Part shown: one piece after another, positions 29,992 to 38,800 of the stretch
Layout: each line of letters starts with the position of its first letter
Numbering within the stretch: position 1 is the stretch's first letter
Assembly: GCA_017418975.1 (NCBI GenBank)
Contig: JAFOMG010000006.1
Span: forward strand, 372,001-436,000
DNA: 64,000 bases
Origin: Sphingomonas sp.
GTDB taxonomy: Bacteria > Pseudomonadota > Alphaproteobacteria > Sphingomonadales > Sphingomonadaceae
Direction of reading: 5' to 3'
The notes under the pieces: model-generated
Databases searched by the model: none
What the model saw: only the letters and a program-made list of their open reading frames with translations
What the model was told of the DNA's origin: nothing
Position numbers and translations under genes: made by a program

Positions 29992-30038
29992 ATTGTAACG
30001 AGCATGAAATATTGCGTATGTCGCTATTTCTAGGGACA
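29992..30038 (-). promoter_or_regulatory. Promoter B of the LuxR-type gene: dyad plus TACAAT -10
   Basis: The dyad TGTCGCTATTTCTAGGGACA (30019-30038) has half sites TGTCGCTA and TAGGGACA. On the minus strand it is followed by TACGCAATATT and, exactly 21 bp after the dyad, by TACAAT (29992-29997). Element, flank and spacing match promoter A at 28477-28523. The predicted start near 29985 leaves a leader of about 60 nt. A second, weaker promoter match (TTGTTC-N17-TAATGT, 29963-29991) also exists. The divergent response-regulator promoter must lie in the same gap but is not clear. Confidence 0.7.
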
Positions 30039-30148
30039 AGCCCGGGGCGGTTCGAATGGTAAGAGCGCGAAAACCGGGCGCCGCCGCGCGCCCATCCGAT
30101 CGCCGCCACGGCCACGCCCCGGGAAGCGGGCCGCTCCAGGATGTCCCG

Positions 30149-30838
30149 ATGCCCGATGCCGCCTCGCCACTGCTCAAGGTCGCGCTGGTGGAGGACGATA
30201 TCGCCTTCCAGAACAGCTTCGCCGCGGCAGTGCGCAGCTCGACCGACATGCAGCTGATCGGCATGGCGCACAATGTCGCCCAGGCGCGCAGGATGCTGGC
30301 CGGCGATCCGCTCGACGTGCTGGTGGTCGATCTCGGCCTGCCCGACGGATCGGGGATCGACGTGATCCGCGCCGCCCATGCCAGCTGGCCCGACTGCGGG
30401 ATCATGGTGAGCACCACCTTCGCCGACGAGAAGCACGTGATCGCCTCGATCGAGGCGGGGGCGGCGGGCTATCTGCTGAAGGACAGCTCGGCCGAGAAGA
30501 TCGCGGACGAGATCCGCGCCCTCCACGCCGGGGGCAGCCCGATCAGCCCGCGCATCGCCCGTCAGATCCTGCTGCGCTTCCGCCCGGCCGAGCCCGTGCC
30601 CCAGATCCCCACCGCCGCCGCGCTGGCGGCGGCGACCCCGATCGCCTCCCCGCTCTCGCCGCGCGAGCGCGAGGCGCTCGAGCTTATCACCAAGGGCTTC
30701 AGCTATGACGAGATCGCCGAGCTGATGCTGGTCTCGCGCAACACGGTGATGACCTTCGTCCGGCGAATCTACCAGAAGCTCGAGGTCACCTCGAAGGCGG
30801 AAGCGATCTTCGAGGCCCGCAACCATGGTATTCTCTAG
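30149..30838 (+). CDS. NarL-family response regulator
   Basis: A 229-residue DNA-binding response regulator. The receiver domain shows the acidic pair (LVEDD, about residues 12-16), the phosphoacceptor in VLVVDLGLPDGSG (about residue 55), the conserved Ser/Thr in MVSTTFADE and the lysine in YLLKDSS. The C-terminal LuxR-type domain reads LSPREREALELITKGFSYDEI, then RNTVMTFVRRIYQKLEV. ATG at 30149 has AGGA seven bases upstream. Its end overlaps the kinase gene start by 14 bp, so the pair is co-translated. It is the best candidate for binding the dyads in the neighbouring promoters. Confidence 0.92.
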   Translation: MPDAASPLLKVALVEDDIAFQNSFAAAVRSSTDMQLIGMAHNVAQARRMLAGDPLDVLVVDLGLPDGSGIDVIRAAHASWPDCGIMVSTTFADEKHVIASIEAGAAGYLLKDSSAEKIADEIRALHAGGSPISPRIARQILLRFRPAEPVPQIPTAAALAAATPIASPLSPREREALELITKGFSYDEIAELMLVSRNTVMTFVRRIYQKLEVTSKAEAIFEARNHGIL

Positions 30839-32741
30839 GTCGCTGCGGACCTTCCTCGCCTATGCGGGACTGGCGACGCTGGTCCTCGTCGCCCTCTATC
30901 TCGGATCCCGGCCGCAGGGCATTCACCTGACCCGCGCGCAGCTGCTGGTCCAATATACCCAGGGCTATCCCCCACCGTCGCGCACCGCTGACTGGCGCGC
31001 GCTGCCGGGCCGGTGGCAGGACGTCGCCCTGCCCCATGCGCTCCGGCCGCGCATGCTGCCGGGTGCCGGCGACGCCGGGCTGCTGCCCACCCAGACGACC
31101 TGGTATCATTTCACGCTCGACTCCGCGCAGTCTGCGCCGAGCGGCGCCTATCTCTACATCCCGCGCTGGAAGACGGATGGCGAGCTGGCCATCTATGTCG
31201 ACGGGCGGCTCTTCTACCAGACGCACGCCAATCTCCAGTGGAACGGTTCGAACCGGCCGCTGTGGATACCGCTGGAAGAAGCCGCCGAAAGCGCCCCGCC
31301 CAGGGACCTGCTGATCCGCATCCGCCACGTCCGGGGCATCGGCGGCGCGCTTTCCACGCTGTGGATCGGCGACTATCGCCAGCTCGCCGCAGCTTACTAC
31401 ACCCGCGCCTTCTTCCAGGCCGAGCTGCCCTATATCAGCTCGGCGATGTTCCTGGCGACGGGCGCGTTCGCCTTTCTCGTCTGGCTGCGGTCCCGGCGCG
31501 AGACGCTCTACCTCCTCTATGCGCTGATGACCGTCGCGACGTTCCTGCGGGTGATGCACGCCTATATGGGCGCGGATCGCCTGCCCATATCGGACGCATG
31601 GTTCGGCTGGATCACGGTCAATTCGGTGGGCTGGACCGTCCTGATCGCCCATCTCTTCCTCACCGCGCTGCACCACCATCATGCGCGCTGGCTGACCGCG
31701 GCCATCACCGTCATGTGCCTGGGCTTCGGCGGAATCACCCTGCCACTGTTCGAGGGCACGGCCGACGCCACCATCGTCTCCCCGCTGATGTACATCACCA
31801 TGGTGAGCATGGGCACCTTCACCTTCATCGTGCACATCATCTGGAGCCGCCGGGCGGGCACCATGGAGGGTATCGGGCTGGCGATCTGCGGCCTGCTCTC
31901 GTTCATCCTGGGCGGGCGCGACATGCTGCTGCAGAACAACATCATCGACATCGAGAGCCTGTTCGTCTCCTTCTACGCGCAGATCGCGCTGATCATCGCC
32001 TTCTGCCAGATCATGCTGAGCCGCTATATCCGGGCAATGCACGCGGTGGCCGAATCCAACCTGGTGCTCGCCAGCCGGCTGGCCGAGCGCGAGGCCGAGC
32101 TCAACGCCAGCCACCAGAAGCTGCGCGAGATCGAGCGGCGCGAAGTGCTCTTCCAGGAACGCCAGCGCCTGATGCAGGACATGCACGACGGGCTCGGCTC
32201 CTCGCTGGTGAGCACGCTGCGCATGGTCGAGCACGGCCATATCGACGAGGCGGACATCGCCCAGCTGCTCAAGGGCTGCATCGACGACCTGAAGCTCACC
32301 ATCGATTCGATGGAGCCGGTGGAGACCGACCTGCTGCTGCTGCTCGGCACCCTGCGCTTCCGCCTGCAGCCGCGGCTCGAAGCGACGGGCATCCGCCTGC
32401 GCTGGGACGTGCGCGACGTGCCGCCGCTCGCATGGCTCGACCAGCGCCATTCGCTCCACATCCTGCGCATCCTGCAGGAGGCCTTTACCAATGTGATCAA
32501 GCATGCGGGCGCCAGCGAGATCATGGTCACCACCGGCGTGCGCGACGGCCAGGTCTGCGTGGGCGTGGAGGACAATGGCCGGGGCTTCGACGCGACCATG
32601 GCGGCGCAGGGCCGCGGCCTTGGCAACCAGGCCCGCCGCGCCGAAGTGATCGGCGGCAAGGTCGCGCTGGAGTCGACCGCCGAGGGGACCTGTTTCACCC
32701 TGTTGCTGCCGATCGAGAGCGCCCGCACCCAGCCCGCCTGA
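30825..32741 (+). CDS. Membrane sensor histidine kinase (7TM sensor, HisKA_3 type)
   Basis: A 638-residue kinase, partner of the response regulator. One N-terminal membrane helix is followed by a periplasmic jelly-roll-like domain (about residues 40-195; TWYHFTLDS to LYIPRWKTDGELAIYVDG), which resembles 7TMR-DISM sensor domains. About seven hydrophobic segments (200-400) and a coiled coil follow. The dimerisation/phosphoacceptor box is DMHDGLGSSL with His454. The ATPase domain has EAFTNVIKHAGA and VEDNGRGFD, the N and G1 boxes of the NarX/DegS class. The periplasmic domain may bind a carbohydrate-like ligand; that is inferred from the fold type only. Confidence 0.9.
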   Translation: MVFSRSLRTFLAYAGLATLVLVALYLGSRPQGIHLTRAQLLVQYTQGYPPPSRTADWRALPGRWQDVALPHALRPRMLPGAGDAGLLPTQTTWYHFTLDSAQSAPSGAYLYIPRWKTDGELAIYVDGRLFYQTHANLQWNGSNRPLWIPLEEAAESAPPRDLLIRIRHVRGIGGALSTLWIGDYRQLAAAYYTRAFFQAELPYISSAMFLATGAFAFLVWLRSRRETLYLLYALMTVATFLRVMHAYMGADRLPISDAWFGWITVNSVGWTVLIAHLFLTALHHHHARWLTAAITVMCLGFGGITLPLFEGTADATIVSPLMYITMVSMGTFTFIVHIIWSRRAGTMEGIGLAICGLLSFILGGRDMLLQNNIIDIESLFVSFYAQIALIIAFCQIMLSRYIRAMHAVAESNLVLASRLAEREAELNASHQKLREIERREVLFQERQRLMQDMHDGLGSSLVSTLRMVEHGHIDEADIAQLLKGCIDDLKLTIDSMEPVETDLLLLLGTLRFRLQPRLEATGIRLRWDVRDVPPLAWLDQRHSLHILRILQEAFTNVIKHAGASEIMVTTGVRDGQVCVGVEDNGRGFDATMAAQGRGLGNQARRAEVIGGKVALESTAEGTCFTLLLPIESARTQPA

Positions 32742-32837
32742 CCTCGGCCCCGGGATTTCGCGCGGGCCAATATTTCCTTTGCTGAAACTCCCATCGGATT
32801 AGGGGATGTTGAACGCACGCAGCACGAGGCAGCTTCC

Positions 32838-33806
32838 ATGCGTTCGACATCCCCCGCCCCAACCGCTCCCGCCTTCGCGACCGAGATCGCGGACACCGTC
32901 TCGGCGCTCAACGCCGCGCGATCGGCCTGGCGGACGCGGCAGCCGAGCCGCGGGAGCGTGGCTCGCTTCCCTTCCCCCTCCGGCCTGGCGCGGGTCGTCG
33001 AGCATCTCTCGGCGGCACTTTTCCCCGCCCGGCTGGGCGGCTTTCGCGGTGACGTGGCACGCGAGGACGATTTCGTCGCGGAGCAGCTGGGCAGCGCCCT
33101 GACGCTGCTGCGCGAGGAAGTGGCGAGCGAGCTCGATTATTGGCAAGCCGAGTCCGACCAGCTCTTCGAGCCCGATCAGCCCGACGCCATCACCCGCCTC
33201 TTCGCCGCGACGCTCGCGGACATTCGCGCCCTGGTCGATGCCGATGTCGAGGCCGCCTTTGTCGGCGATCCCGCCGCGCGCAGCGCCGACGAGATCCTGA
33301 TCAGCTACCCGGGCGCGCTCGCCATCCTCCATCACCGGATCGCGCACCAGCTCCATACGCTGGGCGCCGTCATCGTCGCGCGCGTGATCTCGGAACTGGC
33401 CAATGCGCGCACCGGCATCGACATCCATCCCGGGGCGACGATCGGCCCCAGCTTCTTCATCGACCACGGCACCGGCGTGGTGATCGGCGAGACCGCGATC
33501 ATCGGGCAGGGCGTGCGCCTCTACCAGCACGTCACCTTGGGCGCGCGCAGCCCGCTCGGCCTGGCGCCCACCGGGCCGCGCACCCGGCACGCGCGCCATC
33601 CGATCGTCGAGGACGACGTCACCATCTATGCCGGCGCCACCATCCTGGGCCGGGTGACGATCGGGCGCGGCAGCGTGATCGGCGGCAATGTGTGGCTGCT
33701 CGACGACGTACCGCCCGAAAGCGTGGTGGCACAGCCCGAGGCGATCCGGCTCGCCCCCGCCGCGCGCGCCGCGCTATCCGAGCGGCTGGCGGAGCATGGC
33801 GCATGA
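32838..33806 (+). CDS. cysE: Serine O-acetyltransferase (EpsC-like)
   Basis: Cytoplasmic enzyme transferring acetyl from acetyl-CoA to L-serine, the first step of cysteine synthesis. The 322 residues have an extended alpha-helical N-terminal part (about 1-190), typical of long EpsC-type enzymes. A left-handed beta-helix follows with hexapeptide repeats (GIDIHPGATIG, IDHGTGVVIGETAIIG, LGRVTIGRGSVIGGNVW) and the catalytic His of DHGTG. Its last four bases overlap the next start (ATGA), indicating co-translation. The 96-bp upstream gap after the kinase gene shows no clear regulatory site. Confidence 0.92.
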   Translation: MRSTSPAPTAPAFATEIADTVSALNAARSAWRTRQPSRGSVARFPSPSGLARVVEHLSAALFPARLGGFRGDVAREDDFVAEQLGSALTLLREEVASELDYWQAESDQLFEPDQPDAITRLFAATLADIRALVDADVEAAFVGDPAARSADEILISYPGALAILHHRIAHQLHTLGAVIVARVISELANARTGIDIHPGATIGPSFFIDHGTGVVIGETAIIGQGVRLYQHVTLGARSPLGLAPTGPRTRHARHPIVEDDVTIYAGATILGRVTIGRGSVIGGNVWLLDDVPPESVVAQPEAIRLAPAARAALSERLAEHGA

Positions 33807-34516
33807 GCCCGCTCATCGGCGTCCTTTGCTGCAACGAGATTGCCGACCGGCCGATCCAGGCGGTCGCGACGCGGTTCATCCGCCCGCTGGCCGAGATATC
33901 CGGCGCCACCGTGCTGCTGGTACCCGCCATTGCCGGCGCGTTCGACGCGGCGTCGCTCGCCGCGCGGCTCGATGGTCTGCTGCTCACCGGTTCGCGTTCG
34001 AACATCGCGGCGCGCCGCTATGGCGGCGGCGGCATCGCCACGGGGCCCCTCGACGAGGAGCGCGACGAAGCGGCGCTCGCGCTGGCCGGCCGCATGATCG
34101 ATGCGGGTCGTCCGGTGTTCGGCATCTGCCGCGGCCTGCAGGAGCTCAACGTGCTGTTCGGCGGCACGCTGACCGACGATCTCGCCGCGCATCACCGCGA
34201 GGGCGACCATCTGCCCTATGAAGCGCTGTTCGACCATGATCACGACGTGGAGCTGCGACCCGATGGCCTTCTCGCCGCCATGACCGGCGCGCGGCGCATC
34301 CGGGTGAATTCGGTGCACCGGCAGGGGATCGACCGCCTCGGCCATGGACTGGAAGCCGAAGCCCATGCCGCGGGCGACGGCCTGGTGGAGGCGTTCTCGG
34401 CCCGCCCCGCCGGCGCGGCGGTGCTGGCCGTGCAATGGCATCCGGAATGGGACGCGGCGCGCCGGCCCGAAAGCCGCGCCTTCTTCCGCTTCGTCGGCGA
34501 GGCGATCGCCGCCTGA
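33803..34516 (+). CDS. Class I glutamine amidotransferase, peptidase C26 (PuuD-like)
   Basis: A 237-residue enzyme of the gamma-glutamyl hydrolase type. The nucleophile elbow is VFGICRGLQELN (Cys near residue 113), and the catalytic His-x-Glu lies in VQWHPEWD. The N-terminal IGVLCCNE and LLLTGSRSN fit PuuD-like gamma-glutamyl-GABA hydrolases. The start ATG overlaps the serine acetyltransferase stop by four bases. The coupling to cysteine synthesis suggests a role with a gamma-glutamyl thiol or amine, but this is only suggested by context. Confidence 0.88.
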   Translation: MSPLIGVLCCNEIADRPIQAVATRFIRPLAEISGATVLLVPAIAGAFDAASLAARLDGLLLTGSRSNIAARRYGGGGIATGPLDEERDEAALALAGRMIDAGRPVFGICRGLQELNVLFGGTLTDDLAAHHREGDHLPYEALFDHDHDVELRPDGLLAAMTGARRIRVNSVHRQGIDRLGHGLEAEAHAAGDGLVEAFSARPAGAAVLAVQWHPEWDAARRPESRAFFRFVGEAIAA

Positions 34517-34527
34517 GCCTGCCGGAC

Positions 34528-34917
34528 TCAGCCCCCGCGCAGGCTGTCGGGCACCACGCCGCCATTCTCGGCGAGCTTCGCCATGACCGCCTGGTGCAAT
34601 GCGATGTTCTGCTCGGCGGTGCCGGGCTCGCCGGCATGCACGTCCAGCTCGTCGGCGAGCTGCTTGCGCGCGTCGAGGCTGGAATCGAGATCAAGCAGCT
34701 TGAGCAGATCGACGATCGAAGTCTGGTAGTTGCCGCCGCCGCCCTTCATGCTCGCCATCTCGGACAGCACCGCTCCGACATCGACCGGCGTCGCGTCCGC
34801 GGCGGGAGCCGGCGCCGCGGCCGGAACGGCCTCCGCTTCCGCGGGCGCGGGCTCGGGTGCGGGGGCATCCGCCTTGTGGCCGAAGATCTTGCCCATGATG
34901 CTGCCGAAGATGCTCAT
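34528..34917 (-). CDS. DUF3597 domain protein
   Basis: A 129-residue protein: MSIFGSIMGKIFGHKA, an Ala/Pro/Glu-rich linker (about residues 18-45), then a conserved C-terminal domain VDVGAVLSEMASMKGG, SIVDLLKLLDLDSSLDARK, and NIALHQAVMAKLAENGG. These match DUF3597, a NMR-solved helical domain of unknown function sometimes related to LysM-type proteins. GGAGG lies 6 bases before the ATG. It is convergent to the amidotransferase gene, with 11 bp between stops. Function unknown. Confidence 0.88.
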   Translation of the reverse strand: MSIFGSIMGKIFGHKADAPAPEPAPAEAEAVPAAAPAPAADATPVDVGAVLSEMASMKGGGGNYQTSIVDLLKLLDLDSSLDARKQLADELDVHAGEPGTAEQNIALHQAVMAKLAENGGVVPDSLRGG

Positions 34918-35078
34918 TCAATCCTCCCGTCCCATGCGATGAAGCGCCCCGCGCCTCCACTCCAAACGCACGCTCCGCCAAAAGGGTTCGGGCCGCCAAA
35001 AGAGTTCGGGCGGAACGGGCAATAGCGGCGGGCGTTCACGCCATGGTTCCGCACCGGGAGCTCGAACAGGAGGTAAGG

Positions 35079-35666
35079 ATGCAGGTTCTTCGCTGGATGA
35101 TGCTGGGGGCCGCCGGGCTCGCACTCGCAGGCTGTGGTTCGAAGACCGAAACCACCAAGACCGACACGACCACCGTCACCACCAACACCGATGGTTCGAT
35201 GATGTCGAACGGGATGGACATGGCGCCAGCTGCCGCGTCCGCCGGCCAGGCCTTTGCGAACGCCGCCGCGGCGAGCGACGCATTCGAGATCGAGACGTCG
35301 AAGCTCGCCCAGGGCCAGTCGCAATCCGCGGCGATCAAGAGATTCGCCGATGCGATGATCAAGGCGCACACCGAATCGACCGCCAAGCTCAAGACGGCGG
35401 CGAGCGCGGCCATGCCCGCCATCACCCCCGATCCGGCGCTGACCGCGGCCCAGCAGCAGGTGCTGGATTCGCTCAAGCCGCTGAAGGGCGCCGAGTTCGA
35501 CAAGGCCTATGCCGCCGCCCAGGTCGACGCGCATCAGAAGACACTCGATGCAGTGAAGGCGACCGTCGGCAACAAGGACGTGCCGCAGCCGCTGCGCGAT
35601 TTCGCGACCAAGCTGATCCCGACCGTCACTGCGCATCTGAACATGGCCAAGGGACTCAAGGCCTAG
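35079..35666 (+). CDS. DUF4142 lipoprotein
   Basis: A 195-residue probable envelope lipoprotein. The signal MQVLRWMMLGAAGLALAGC has its lipobox Cys at residue 19. A Thr/Lys-rich linker follows, then the four-helix DUF4142 domain (FANAAAASDAFEIETSKLA, AIKRFADAMIKAHTES, HQKTLDAVKATVGN, LRDFATKLIPTVTAHL). Such proteins are ferritin-like in shape, without clear metal ligands here, and have unknown function. The start at 35079 has AGGAGG at ideal spacing. A palindromic repeat follows the stop. Confidence 0.88.
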   Translation: MQVLRWMMLGAAGLALAGCGSKTETTKTDTTTVTTNTDGSMMSNGMDMAPAAASAGQAFANAAAASDAFEIETSKLAQGQSQSAAIKRFADAMIKAHTESTAKLKTAASAAMPAITPDPALTAAQQQVLDSLKPLKGAEFDKAYAAAQVDAHQKTLDAVKATVGNKDVPQPLRDFATKLIPTVTAHLNMAKGLKA

Positions 35667-35678
35667 GTTGAGAACTTA

Positions 35679-35727
35679 AGCAAGTATTTGATTTTCCACC
35701 GTCACCCCGGCCTTGCGCCGGGATGAC
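35679..35727 (+). repeat. Palindromic intergenic repeat, copy 1
   Basis: AGCAAGTATTTGATTTTCC followed by the hairpin CGTCACCCCGGC-cttgc-GCCGGGATGACG. The same roughly 48-bp sequence, with a few changes, recurs inverted at 42259-42303. It lies 12 bp after the DUF4142 stop and may also end transcription. Confidence 0.75.
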
Positions 35728-35816
35728 GAAGGAGGAATATCAATCCTCAACCCAGGGCCAATGCCCTCATCCAGGCCCCGCCCACCCCGCGCCGGCCCCA
35801 TGTTACATTTTTTCGG

Positions 35817-35840
35817 CGGGATCGGCCCCTCCCTGCGTCT
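35817..35840 (+). promoter_or_regulatory. Candidate ECF-sigma promoter of the TonB receptor
   Basis: CGGGAT (35817-35822), 13 bp, then CGTCT (35836-35840), preceded by TG and followed by CA. The same pair with the same 13-bp spacing occurs upstream of the ECF sigma gene at 42039-42062. The -10 lies about 41 bp before the receptor start. Recognition by the nearby sigma factor is inferred. Confidence 0.5.
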
Positions 35841-35881
35841 CACGGAGTGACACCGCGATCAGCGCGGCAGGGAGGGACGAT

Positions 35882-38800
35882 ATGCGAAACCGGGGGGTGT
35901 TCTCGATCCATGGCTCTTGCTCCGCGATGGCGGCGGCCTTGTGTGTATCCGTCGCTCCGGCCGCGGCGGCGCAGCAGGCCCGCAGCTTCAACATCGCCGC
36001 CGGGGACCTGGGCAGCGCGCTGAACGCCTTTGCCCGGCAGGCGAACCAGGAGATCATCTTCTCCAGCGCGATGGTGGCGGGCAAGCGGACCAGGGGCATT
36101 CATGGCAGCCTGGCGCCGCGCGACGCACTGCGCGCGCTGCTCGAGGGGACCGGCCTGAGCGTTGAGGGCGGAAGCGTCCTCACCCTGCGCAGGATCGCAC
36201 GGCCCGAGGAAGCACGCCGCCAGACGGCGAGCTTCGAAGCCCCGCCCGCCCCGGCGCGCGGCCAGGACCGTGCCGCCGACCAGACGCCGCCGGCCCGGGA
36301 GGAAGCCGCTTCCGAAGGCGCCGAGCTGATCGTCACCGGCTCGCGCATCGTACGCAACGGCAATGACGCTCCGACGCCGACCACGGTGCTGAGCGCCGAG
36401 GACATCTCGGAACGCAACCCGACCAACATCGCCGACTATGTCAGCCAGCTGCCCGCGATGGGAACCGGCAACACGCCGCGCACGACCACCCTGTTCGCCA
36501 ATGCCACCGGCGGCGCGAACCAGCTGAGCGCCCGCGACCTCGGCGTCACCCGCACGCTGACCCTGCTCGACGGCCGCCGGGTCGTCGGCTCCGGCATGTC
36601 TCCCGCGGTGGACATCAACATGCTGCCGCAAAACCTGGTCCAGCGCGTCGACGTGGTGACCGGCGGCGCTTCGGCCGCCTATGGCTCCGACGCGGTGGCG
36701 GGCGTGGTGAACTTCATCCTCGACACGAAGTTCACCGGGCTGAAGGGCGGCTTCAACTTCAGCCAGACCGACTATGCCGATGGTCGGGTCGTGACCGGCG
36801 ACCTCGCCTGGGGTGCCAAGTTCGCGGGCGGGCGCGGCCATGTCCTGCTGAGCGGCAACTATTACAAGGGCGACCGGATCGACTTCTACCACCATGTCCG
36901 CGACTGGTATCAGCCGGGCCTGCGCCTGATGAACAATCCGGCATGGACGGCGACCAATGGCGAACCCGGCCAGATCGTGCGCACCGATGCCGGCTATAAC
37001 AGCACGCCGGGCGGCGTGATCGCCACGGGCCCGCTGAAGGGCATGTCCTTCGGCCCGGGCGGCACGGTCGGCACCTTCGTGTTCGGGCCGATCCAGCAGG
37101 GCCAGGTCCAGGCCGGCGGCACGGTGGAATCCATGCCGATCCGCGGCGCATTGATGCCCGACGACAAGCATTGGAGCCTGTACGGGCGCCTCAGCTACGA
37201 ACTCACCGACGACATCAACGCGATCGTCGAGGCAAGCTATGCCGGCAACGACACGATCAACTGGTCGGCCGTCTACAACCGCCAGGGCACCACGGCGATC
37301 ACCGTCACGCGGGACAATCCCTTCATCCCCCTGGCGACGCGGCAGGCGATGGACTCGGCGCAGGTCACGTCGTTCCAGATGAACCGCCTGTTCTACGACA
37401 TGATCAACACGCCGGGCTCGCATATCGGCGAGGCGGGCTATAATCGCCGCCAGGATCGCGTCCTGCTCGCGCTGGAGGGCAGCTTCCTGGGCAGCGGCAA
37501 GTGGCGCGCCTATTACCAGCGCGGCCACAGCAAGGTGTGGTACACCCGCGACAACAACATCATCCTGGGCCGGTTCAACCAGGCGATCGACGTGATCGCC
37601 AATCCGGCGGCGGGCGGCGTGGCCGGAGTGGCGGCGGGCACGCCGATCTGCCGCTCGACGCTCGCCAATCCCGGCAATGGCTGCGTGCCGATGAACCTGT
37701 TCGGCGAGGGATCGCTGGGCGCGGCCTCGATCGCCTGGGTGACCGGCTATGCCGACGGGCTGCGGACACGCCAGGACCTGGATTTCTATCAGGACGTCTG
37801 GTCGATCGACGCGCAGTATAATCCGTTCTCGACCTGGGCGGGGCCGGTCTCGATCGCCGCCGGCTTCGAATATCGCAAGGAATCCTTCGTCTCGACGGCC
37901 GACAGCTATTCGCTCCAGTCGCTGTGGAACGTCGGCAACTTCAAGGGCGGCAGCAACGGCTATAATGTGAAGGAGTTCTTCGGCGAGGTCCTGGTGCCGC
38001 TGCTGAAGGATTCGGTCGTGGCGAAGAGCCTGGAGCTGAACGGCGCGATCCGGCGGACCGACTATTCGACGAGCGGCCCGGTGACGACCTGGAAGGCGGG
38101 ACTGAGCTGGGAAGTCGTCGACGGGCTGCGGCTGCGCGGCACCCGCTCGCGCGACATCCGGGCGCCGAACCTCAACGACCTGTTCGCACCCGCCAGCCAG
38201 TTCGTGAACGCCTATCTGGACCGGACCCAGCCGGGCAGCCCGCAGGTGCCGAACACCACGCTGAGCGGCGGCAATCCCAACCTGACGCCGGAAATCGCCG
38301 ATACCTGGACCGCCGGCGGTGTCTATACGCCGCACTGGCTGCGCGGCTTCAGCTTCTCGGTCGACTGGTACAAGATCGACATCAAGAACGCGATCACGGC
38401 GGTCGGCGCCCAGCAGATCATCGACATGTGCTACGGCTTCAACCGTCCGGTGAACCCCGCTGCCTGCGGCTCGATCGTGCTGGCGCCGGGCGCGACCAAC
38501 CTGGTGAACGCCACCATCTATACCAGCGGCATCAACGCCCAGAACGTCGCGGTGGAGGGCATCGACTATGAGGCGAGCTATCGCGCCAGCCTGAGCGACA
38601 TCTCCGCGAAGCTGCCGGGATCGATCAACCTGCGGCTGCTGGTCTCGCAGCGGCTGAAGGACGAGACCAACCTGCCCGGCGATGCCGCGCCGCCCATATT
38701 GGGCACGTTCAGCAGCCTGAAATGGCGTGGCCTGATGACCGCCACCTATGCCGTCGGCCCGAGCCGCACCACCCTGACGACGCGCTATCTGGGGTCCGGC

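Noticed and set aside
33140..33802. A longer start for the C26 amidotransferase far upstream inside the serine acetyltransferase gene
   Set aside because: The extra residues are an out-of-frame Arg-rich shadow of the acetyltransferase; the ATGA overlap at 33803 gives the normal N-terminus.
35802..35840. GTTACA at 35802 as the -35 box of the TonB receptor promoter
   Set aside because: It is 28 bp from CGTCT, too far for any sigma factor, and it is not shared with the sigma operon, unlike CGGGAT.
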